Part shown: positions 56,004 to 64,000 of the stretch, piece by piece
Layout of the letters: the number at the start of each line of letters is the position of its first letter
How positions within the stretch are numbered: position 1 is the stretch's first letter
NCBI GenBank assembly: GCA_047495785.1
Contig: JBLDXI010000043.1
Coordinates: forward strand, 310,001-374,000
Length of the DNA: 64,000 nucleotides
Origin: Lepidodermella squamata
Lineage: Eukaryota > Gastrotricha
Direction: 5' to 3'
Program-made: the position numbers and the translations under genes
Notes under the pieces: generated by a model
What the model was told of the DNA's origin: nothing
The model's input: the letters and a program-made list of their open reading frames with translations, nothing else
The model's database searches: none

Positions 56004-56353
56004 GAAATCAATCTATATAAGGTGCACAAGTACTATATTGTAATTTGAACTATAGACACAGTATTCCAGGACATCTTGAGCTCTGAACTTAACTTTGCGC
56101 CTTAAACCAAAAAAAACAATCTTGATAGAATTAATGAAATAAAGACGTGTAGGTTGAGCTTCAGATTCCCATGCTTTCTGTTTCGCTCTTCCGATAATAT
56201 TGATTGATGTCGAATTTTCGACGTCTTGCAAAGTCTTACAGTAAAGAAATCGGATAAATTGGACTCAGAACGATGTTAGATTTATTTAGAATCTGTTGAA
56301 TCTTTGCTAGCACTGACGTTTTTCAACAATTTAATGGCGAAGACGAGCGTTCA

Positions 56354-56854
56354 TCAACCTTCATATGTCGCCAATACTTCTTTATCGTATTTCCCGGCCA
56401 TAATATCTGTAGCCAAATGACGGGCCCACATGAAGAACGAAGTTACATTCTCGCAGAGTGGTCGAGACTGGAACATCCGCAAGCAATGAGCCATACGAGC
56501 CCGGCGCAGGAGAGCTGATCTGAAATATATCAGTAAATTGTTTCCAACATCTGGAGAATGATTCAGCAGACGAAGAGTCATAATTATTTTCGCAGCTACG
56601 AAACAGAACTTTTAAAAAAGGAATTGAGGATGTTAATCATTCTTACCATTAGTAATTTTGCGCTGATAGTTTCCGGAGTCGACCGCGGTGGTAGTTTGTA
56701 GCTCCTGAATTCGATTATGTTGAAATATATTATCTCTCTGGAATGCAGTGACTTTGGTCCTCATAATTGCTTTCTTGCTTTGCTTGCCTTCCGCCATTTG
56801 CAGGCTTATGAGCGAAACAATAGAAAGAAAAACTAAACCCAGATCGAAAAGCAT
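56354..56854 (-). CDS. Small secreted protein, unknown
   Basis: Exons 56854-56647 and 56595-56354 (51-base intron, phase 1) give 149 residues. The N-terminal 17-20 residues (LFDLGLVFLSIVSLISL) form a signal peptide. The mature part is basic and mostly helical in composition, with two cysteines and the C-terminal GKYDKEVLATYEG. No domain recognised. A TATA box lies 34 bases before the ATG, supporting a real, strongly positioned promoter. Confidence 0.65.
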
Positions 56855-56887
56855 GATTTTCCTTGAAATTTGCTGCCAATGCGGCCG

Positions 56888-56895
56888 CTTATATA
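56888..56895 (-). promoter_or_regulatory. TATA box of small secreted gene
   Basis: TATATAAG on the minus strand, about 34 bases before the ATG at 56854. If used, the 5' UTR would be only a few bases. Confidence 0.55.
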
Positions 56896-58023
56896 CCCGG
56901 ATTCACGCTTATTATAGATGTCGTCTTTTAAGTTTCGAGCCCAGACAAACTTTTGCCGTTGAACTTTTGAATCCCGCACATCGCATATTAGAATCGGACT
57001 TGACAGGCTGTCGCATCAATCCGGGTGTTCAATTACGACATTCCGACGAAATGAGAATGGTGCTTATCTGTCACAACAGCTTCATATTGACTGATATCAT
57101 ATAATTTAGGTGACATTTTTCATCGTCTCAATATTGAATTATGGATGCTGTCTGTGGCATGAGGGAACATGGTTTTCGAAAAAAACATTCAATATACCTG
57201 GTTGTGGGTGAACTTTATAGGAGCTTAGGACATCAGTCTAGACAACATTTTTTGTTCGGAAATGTTCAGTCCTGATGCTATACGATGGATCAATGCCAGG
57301 AGCTTAATCATGGACTGTTGAAAAGTATGTGGACATTTCTTCCAAGTTCCAAGCTATATAAGTCAAAGCCAGAAGTGTCGACAAGGTGGCACCGGACATG
57401 AGTTGACATCAAAACATTTCATGCGAATTCCTAAGATAATTCGGTGAAACGATCGCTATTATTTTTGAACGAATCGCGACGTGATTGCGGTCTCAAATTG
57501 CGGTCGGAAATCGTTTGTTGCTTATTAATTGAATTGAGGCTTCAATAGTCACCCTCATTACGATGTCTCAGCTAGATTATATAGCTCACTTCATGAACCC
57601 ATCGGCGAGGCGAAGGCATAGTCAGCATTTATTTTGTTACCCCGTACATTTCACCATGAGTCCTATGAGAGAAAGGGTCCTAATCAGAGTGCAACTGGGG
57701 GTGGGGTATCATCCCAACATTGCATTACAAATGTTGGCCCCAAAAATACTCCCGAGCTCCCTAGGATCCTACTTCGCCTACTGACTAGACCCGTAAAGTG
57801 CGCAGTTGGCAAGCCAACAAAGAAAAGGCGGTACACTTTCCAGAACCTTTGCCATAACTACCGTTCTTGGCGTGAAAACGGACCGTTTAATTATCTGACA
57901 GAAAGGTCAAGTCTGTTGGGAAGAGAAAACATATGCTCGCCAAGCTATTATTGGCGCTTATCACCCTTGAAAATGTCTAGAGTCTAGAGTGGAGTTTGAA
58001 CGCTTTTTCTTTCTGATTTACCT
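56896..58023. other. Intergenic stretch with a dispersed repeat
   Basis: No gene seen. At about 57745-57785 the inverse of the repeat at 33024 occurs (GAGCTCCCTAGGATCCTAC, then TTCGCCTACTG). The 57560-57990 open frames are not convincing. Confidence 0.4.
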
Positions 58024-58031
58024 TATAAATA
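58024..58031 (+). promoter_or_regulatory. TATA box of cysteine-rich gene
   Basis: TATAAATA, 58 bases before the ATG at 58089. Confidence 0.6.
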
Positions 58032-58088
58032 CGCTTAGCCACACCCCAAAGCTGCAAACAACCGTCACTTCCAAACTCTTGTGAAATA

Positions 58089-58475
58089 ATGCTTCGTTTA
58101 GCGACTCTGAGCCTGCTATTGGCCGTTGCTTATGCAACTTCAATCGGTCTGACAGATTTTGCTGCCACTGAGGAATGCAAGACTAAAGGATACTGCCAGC
58201 ACACCGCCGACTGCTGCGAAGGCTACGAATGCCACGACCAGCCCAAGGGACCGAGGAACTGCCAAAAGACCAACATACCTGGCAAATGCTTGGCTGGAGG
58301 CGAAATTTGCACGCCCAACCCGTTCACTGATGGCGGTTGCTGTTACATGTAAGATTATTCAGTCGATCGATCGGCAAATATCTGGAGAATTTAATGTTTT
58401 TCTTACAGCGGCTGCTACAAGAGCACTGACGGTAGCTTCAGGTGCCAGCGCCCAAGGCCCCCACCTTGCTGCTAA
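58089..58475 (+). CDS. Cysteine-rich secreted peptide
   Basis: Exons 58089-58348 and 58409-58475 give 108 residues. A signal peptide (LRLATLSLLLAVAYATS) precedes a mature region with 16 cysteines, including a CQHTADCCEGYEC motif and a second CTP...GGCCYIGCYK motif, the C...CC...C spacing of knottin-like or colipase/Dickkopf-like small folds. It could be an antimicrobial, protease-inhibitor or signalling peptide; the sequence does not decide. The TATA box upstream and AATAAA at about 58530 mark a compact gene. Confidence 0.85.
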
Positions 58476-58832
58476 GTGCAAGGACATTGCGATGACATGC
58501 ATAGTGGAACTTGTATGAATTTAAACAAGCAATAAAACTAAAGGGGACAGTTCACACCCAACGTAGTAGAGTTGTATGATTTCCTATACTGCATGTGATC
58601 ATAGATCATTGACAGGTATTTCTATCGCAAGAATACCTAAATATCAACAAATCACCAGACCATTGGTCGCATCAATTTCTTGCTGTCGTCGGATTTTATA
58701 GGATTCATAGACTGAACGACAATTGTGCTCATGGCGTGGAGATGAATAAATATATTGACTCAAATCATCTGAAGCAAATGTCTCGTGTTTCAAGTTAGAT
58801 CACCACGCAGATGTCTTGAGGAATGGCAATGG

Positions 58833-59681
58833 CAGTGGTTCTTAAACTATTTTCGCCTCCCGGTCAAAAATGGCGAGTGGCTGGCGACCTTTCCGGCCCC
58901 ATTGCTTCTGGAACTGTCAACCGGCCGCTTCTAACAATAAAATAGGACATTCCCGGCCGCACGCCTCAATAATCGAGAATTGAAGTTCTCGAGTGCGCTT
59001 TTAAACCGATTGGTTATTGAAGTGGGGTTTGAGCGGTGGTTCTTGACTGAATGTTTACACGTCCCCAGGTTGGTCATTCAACAGAAGTCGCGACCCACCA
59101 CTCTCAAAAAGTCAACAAGTGAAAGAAATGTTATGTAATATATTGGCCTCCAAACTTCAAACCCGTGCATCATTTAACCGTGCGAGTTCTAGCTAACGAT
59201 ATTTTTCCAGAATTCTTCCTGAAAATGGGCTCAAAATGCGTTAATAGTGGGCTTTTCTCGCCGCGACTCTCGCGAACCCACGACCGCAAAGCCTTCCGCG
59301 ACCCTTTTCAAATTTGCACGCGATAGCTGAGGTGGGCTAGACCGTAAGCGATTCTTGCAGTGGACACTTCGAAGGGGAGTCCAGAGCTGCGTAATAGCCT
59401 AGCGGGCTGTTTTTTCGTGAACAAGTTGGTAATTGAGTGTGGGGCTTCTCCTTATTGAAATATTTGAAAGTGAATCAGCGAGCGAAGCGAGGAACCTTTA
59501 ATTAAGAAAACTGTGGCTATTTATCATTCGGATACGTCGAATTTTGCTGTAAATGCGCAAAAATTATGTGAAACCCTGGACTGTTCACCTCAAAAGAGCC
59601 GTCCGACGGCACACAATGCAAGAGATAGGCGGACCTCTGCCGGCAGCATGCGGCCGGAAAAACGGGATTTGAGAACCACTG
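58833..59681. mobile_element. Non-autonomous hAT-type element with TSD
   Basis: Ends are CAGTGGTTCTTAAAC (left) and the inverse of CAGTGGTTCTCAAATC (right), the classic hAT CAGtGGTTCTcAAA termini. The flanks are GGCAATGG (58825-58832) and GGCTATGG (59682-59689), an 8-base target-site duplication with one mismatch. The 849-base interior has no transposase. Inserted between the cysteine-rich gene and the ankyrin gene. Confidence 0.85.
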
Positions 59682-59832
59682 GGCTATGGCGTCTTTGCCA
59701 TCTTCCTCCTCGAGATCAAATGATCATATAGGCAGATCGTTTAATCCGCCCACGGCCAAGTTTTCCTGAAGACTTTTCTGTCAAAATTTGTTAAAAGCTT
59801 ATAATATAAGAGAAAGAGGTCGTGATTTATTT

Positions 59833-60737
59833 CTATACGATTGGTTCGCCTTTGATATCAAACTTTTGAAAAGCATTAGCAACTTCACGCAAGCCAGCTA
59901 GGCCGAGAGCTGTCTCGCCATCCGGTCTCCGCTCGCGTATCGAAGCATCAGCACTCCGCTTCAGCAGATACTCAACCATTTCAGCCTGGTCGTTCGCCGC
60001 CGCAAACATCAACGCAGTCCAGCCATCGGCTGTTTTCTGCCTAGCATTCACATCGGCGACAGAGCAACTTGAAGTTCGGCCTCTTGACGCTGGGAAAATG
60101 CACAGCAGATCTGCAACTTTTCGAGAGCCCTTGGCTGCGGCGAACATCAGAGCTGAATTGCCGTCTTCAGCCTGGAGGTTCACGAATTCTTTCAAGCGTT
60201 TCATCGCGAGATCGAAGCCGTACTCGTGCGTATCGAGTTGAAACTTCTTATTGAGCACAAATTCGACGATTCGGTCGTTGGAATGCCAGGCTGAGAGATG
60301 CAAGCAAGTGCTGCCAGTCGCCCATGAGTAAAAACTGTATCGCAGTGAACCGTGGCGATACGAGTCGTATTTGGTCGCGAGCAGGGTTAAAGCTTCGGTT
60401 TTCGATTTCCCGACGAATAACGCCTCCAATTCAGGTAGATTGCCGTCGATGCAGTAGAGCAAAAAGTTCTGAAAACATTCTCCATCTTAATAATGTGATA
60501 AACCGGGAATCCGTGAATCCTCTTCACTTTGCAATAAAAGCAGTATATACTTACCCGCTCTTCCCTATCTGCAGTTTTGCTGGATGTGAGGAATACTCGA
60601 AAGACAAAGTAGCCAGTGGTGAGAAATAACCCAGCAAGTGCTATGCGCTTTAGTGCATTTGCTGAGTAGGTTTTCTTCAAACGCCGGACATCGGATGAGT
60701 CGAGTTGTGAAGAATTTGAATTTTTCTTTCGCTGCAT
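59833..60737 (-). CDS. Membrane-anchored ankyrin-repeat protein
   Basis: Exons 60737-60555 and 60468-59833 give 272 residues. A basic N-terminus (KKNSNSSQLDSSDVRRLKK) precedes a single hydrophobic segment at about residues 31-50 (RIALAGLFLTTGYFVFRVF). The rest is the same ankyrin module as in the protease-homologue genes: an atypical first repeat (YCIDGNLPELEALF), TGSTCLHLSAW, KRLKEFVNLQ, NSALMFAAAKG, ADVNARQKTADGWTALMFAA and GETALGLA. Basic residues on both sides of the helix leave topology open. Likely a membrane-tethered adaptor; partner unknown. Confidence 0.82.
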
Positions 60738-62566
60738 TGTAATTCTTGCTCGTTAATTCTTATTACACTATAATTTGGCCACTGCCTGGTATGGCTGCGC
60801 ACGATTTGGGGCTATCTTATCTCTCCCTATTGAACTCATTTCGCACTCCCAGATTAGGCATTTACTTGGGCATTTTCATGAGTGATTTTATCTTCAACTT
60901 GGCGCAGTAAAGCATTAAGAACAAATGAATAAACGGAGCATATTTGGTTACGTTACCAGCCCCCGAAAAGTGAGAAGTGCCGCGACCCCTTAGCACCGAA
61001 AAAAAACACATGGGGGACCTTTTGGTTTATTCGGATAGATCTAGAAATTCCCGGATCCAACTTCACACACTGGAATCTCTGGAATACGCCGAGAGTGAGT
61101 TGATTGAGAGATCGAACTAAGAATTCAACATAATTGATAGGGATCCATCCTGTCCGATGGGAGGAGTTCAAAAATTGAGGTATAAATATTAGGTTGGTCG
61201 CACCACAGATCTATATTTTAATAATTCAAAATGTTCAACTTCATTTGAATGACGCCGCCTAACAAGCCCCAACCCTCGACAGGGCACGTAGCATACAGGT
61301 ATACCTTGACAAATAAACTTAAGATTATTAGAACGCAATTTATCTATTGTTTACAGTTAGCACTATGTCAGCCATAGTAAGTTAGAGCACACTTTTTCTT
61401 ATCTCCTATACTTATCGCCCAAGTTGCTAATGGGCGGTTCGCAATTTCAGCTTATCGCAGTGAGCGAAGTAGAATCTTTGAGCTAGGAGCTATTTTCGGG
61501 ACCAAATTTCGGGACCATAGCCTCTACCTACTATATTCTCATGGCGTTCCACAGGCCTGGTTTACGGGGTCAAGGTGACTAGCAGCGCAAATTTAATTTT
61601 GGTTATTACGGCCCGTTCTTGCTATTGCTCTGGGTGAATTCAATGTCAAAATATGCCCCGTGCTTCAGAGTAGTTTCCCCAAGTTGCATTCTATTTCAAA
61701 ATGCGGCAACTGAAGTAAATTGGCTAGGGTGTACAGATCTGCGACGAAATTCCGGCTTAGTAAGGGTCATCATTAGCATTCGCGTCTTTACAAGGATTAT
61801 GGCCTGCGTGTAATCAAATATATACCATCATTTGTTATTCCAGTTTTTACACAGATTCCCGATACCCTCATAGGTTCGTTACAGCGATGTGTCTGATAAG
61901 CTAAATAAAATGAAGCGAATCGGCGGCGGCTCGAAGCGGTCTGAAATATCGAAAAGCGACGCCGATCAACTTGTATGAGAGTTAGCAGCAAATCCTTCGT
62001 AAGAAATTATACGTATAATAATAAGAAATTTTACTTCAAAGATAACGTTGAAGACTAAACCTCTCCAAATGCCCAGATTATTCTAAACCTTGGATTTTCC
62101 GTGAATGAGTGGGCCCGGCAATTCTGCATGACGTGATACTGCTGGTTCAGTCCGGTTTTATTTCGTAATTGTCACTCTTTTGTTTGAAATCGAACATTGA
62201 AATTCAGAAAATCCGGAATTGAGAGCCGGGGAAATCTCGGCCATAGTGTGAGAAATACATTGAAGAACAGCGAGGTTATTCAAGGATAGCGTGAATAGCG
62301 AGGAGATGCATTAAAAAATGGAGCGCTAGCCGACAGTAAATCCCAGTAATTTACCGGGCGTCGTCTAATGAAGTTTTATCACATCTTTAGCGCCGTCGAA
62401 AAACTCGGATTTAGGCGTTTTTACATGAGACCCAAAGTGATTGGTAAAAGATAAAAAATCGTTAGGTTTTGTCACTTCGTTAACGCCGTTTTTTACTTGT
62501 CACCCGTCACCTGGAAATGAATGTTTCATTTTGAGTTTTTATGGTTTTAGCTTTGAGTCACGTTTT
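60738..62566. other. Intergenic stretch with repeats
   Basis: About 1.8 kb without a gene. A diverged copy of the GCGAAGTAGGATCC repeat lies at about 61462-61500. Importantly, no kinase-coding exons are visible here, although the ankyrin gene that follows descends from a kinase-ankyrin gene. Confidence 0.5.
62383..62515. repeat. Palindromic MITE-like repeat, degenerate copy
   Basis: ACATCTTTAGCGCCGTCGAA, then ACTCGGATTTAGGCGT, with an inverse-like right side (CGTTAACGCCG, CTTGTCACCCGTCACCTGG). Same family as 35292-35485, inserted just upstream of the truncated ankyrin gene. Confidence 0.5.
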
Positions 62567-64000
62567 GACAGGTTGTGTACAACGAGCGATACCACCATTG
62601 TGCCAGATTCAGCAGCGACATTGAAGGCAAGATCGCATACAATGCAATACAATTTCTCAACATTACCTACAGTTACTATTTGAATACTCGAGTCAGCGGA
62701 GAATGTTGCCTGAAATTGAGAAATTGCTGGAGGATAGGCGTCTGAATTTGGATGTGAACAGTCGAAACGACGACGGCTTCACGCCACTGATGATTGCAGC
62801 TCAGAAAGGATTCAATGAATTCATGAAGCCATTAGTAGAAACGTATGGAGCCAACGTTGACTTGAAAGACGATCAAGGCAGAACAGCAGTGTACATGGCT
62901 GCTAAATATGGGCATATCAGAGTTGTGCAAGTCCTCGCCAAAGATTTGAGGGCGAATGTCGAAGCAGCGGAGAATGGCGGAGCGACGCCGTTATACATAG
63001 CTGCTCAGAATGGCCACTTGGACATCGTGAAACTTCTCGCTGATGACTTCAAGGCCAAAGTGAATGCAGCGGCAGATGATGGGGTTACGCCGTTATGGAT
63101 CGCTGCTCAGGAGGGTCACTTGGACATCGTAAAGCTTCTTGTTGGAGACTTCAACGCTGATGTGAATGCAGCGGCGGATGATGGCCTTACACCATTAACA
63201 ATTGCTGCTCAGCAAGGTCACTCGGAAGTCGTAAAGCTTCTCGCTCGAGACTTCAATGCCGAAGTAAATGCGGCGAGGAACGACGGTTCTACGCCGTTGT
63301 TTTTCGCTGCCTTCTACAATCATGCAAAAATCGTGAAGCTCCTCGCTGGAGACTATGAAGCTGATGTGAATGCAGCTAGGAACGACGGTGTCACGCCGTT
63401 ATTCGTCGCTGCTTACAACAGTCACTCGGAAATCGTGAAGCTTCTCGCCGGAGACTTCAAAGCCAACGTGAATGCAGCGACGAATGATGGCGTTACGCCA
63501 TTATTCGTCGCCGCTCAGGAGGGTTACTTCGAAATCGTTAGGCTTCTCACTGAAGACTTCAAAGCCGATGTGAATGCTGCCAGACAAGATGGTGTTACGC
63601 CGTTATTCGTGGCTGCTCAGAATGGCCACTTGGATGTCGTGAAGCTTCTCGTTAGAGACTTCAAAACCGATGTGAATGCATGGGCTGATGATGGTTCTAC
63701 GCCATTATTTATGGCTGCTCAGAATGGTCACTTGGAAGTTGTAAAGCTTCTCGTTGGAGACTTTAACGCCGATGTGAATGCAGCGACGAATGACTGCGTT
63801 ACGCCTTTATTCATAGCTGCTCAGGAGGGTCACTTGGAAGTCGTGAAGCTTCTCGCCGGAGACGTCAAAGCCGATGTGAACGCAGCGAGAAATGATGGTC
63901 TTACGCCGGTATCCGTGGCTGCTCAGATGGGTCACTTGGATATTGTTAATGTTCTCGCATAATCGTTCTATGCAGAGAAGGCGCGAGATAAGGGTGCTGT
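62567..64000 (+). pseudogene. Truncated paralogue of the kinase-ankyrin gene (ankyrin part only)
   Basis: 62571-62625 matches the end of exon 6 of the gene at 11171 (ACGAGCGATACCACC...TTGAAG). A 47-base intron with a GC donor (GCAAGA) follows, and exon 62673 onward matches exon 7 (LLFEYSSQRRMLPEIEKLLE). Twelve 34-residue ankyrin repeats follow (DGVTPLFVAAQ, DIVKLL, DFKADVNAA). TAA at 63960-63962 stops within a repeat; the same frame then resumes as ankyrin-like SFYAEKARDKGA up to the window end, so the stop looks like a nonsense change. No kinase exons precede it. An ATG at 62703 could still make a 419-residue ankyrin protein. Either a pseudogene or a kinase-less derivative. Confidence 0.75.

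Noticed and set aside
57563-57987. Two overlapping plus-strand frames before the cysteine-rich gene
   Set aside because: They overlap a dispersed repeat and lack signal peptide, domain or splice partner.
1-64000. CRISPR arrays, operons, ribosome binding sites, prophage
   Set aside because: None seen; spliced genes and a Pol III tRNA show this is eukaryotic nuclear DNA.

Overview
The window is animal nuclear DNA from a compact invertebrate genome. The evidence is spliced genes with GT-AG introns that are often only 46-60 bases long, metazoan-only families (collagen IV, Pellino, class C and rhodopsin-like 7TM receptors, a tRNA-Cys) and several kinds of eukaryotic transposon debris. The tiny introns and tandem receptor duplication suit a small protostome (a tardigrade or similar ecdysozoan is my guess), but nothing here fixes the phylum. 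Gene models were spliced by eye. I accepted them when reading phase, splice sites and paralogue comparison agreed.

Layout. 1-5221 (+): 3' end of a collagen IV chain whose non-collagenous tail is doubled (two NC1 domains, four C4 units). 5473-6218 (-): secreted protein of three sushi (CCP) modules. 7467-9492 (-): type II membrane protein with a lytic-transglycosylase/lysozyme-like domain. 11171-14423 (+): protein kinase fused to ankyrin repeats. 15322-16182 (-): PIF/Harbinger transposase. 16688-17995 (+): two receptor pseudogene pieces in permuted order. 18314-20725 and 21501-24087 (-): two tandem genes, each a dead serine protease + three CCP modules + ankyrin repeats. 24512-26834 (-): leucine-rich-repeat protein with a tRNA-Cys gene in an intron. 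28440-29650 (+): two-TM protein. 29753-30445 (-): caspase-like remnant. 30573-32873 (+): GABA-B-like receptor with one in-frame TGA.

33523-52977 (-): array of rhodopsin-like 7TM receptors of one private family, six intact single-exon genes and two pseudogenes, with a secreted dienelactone hydrolase (41250-42186, +) inside. 53715-55564 (-): complete six-exon Pellino. 56354-56854 (-) and 58089-58475 (+): small secreted proteins, the second cysteine-rich. 58833-59681: non-autonomous hAT element with target-site duplication. 59833-60737 (-): membrane-anchored ankyrin protein sharing the ankyrin module of the protease-homologue genes. 62567-64000 (+): decaying paralogue of the kinase-ankyrin gene, without its kinase.

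Together. Many products look like recognition and signalling components: CCP proteins, protease homologues, a peptidoglycan-lyase-like domain, kinase-ankyrin, Pellino (Toll/IL-1R pathway) and a receptor array. A defence/sensory neighbourhood is an attractive inference, but it is not proven by adjacency. The most unusual object is the pseudo-protease/sushi/ankyrin fusion, present twice with identical splice phases including a conserved 33-base microexon.
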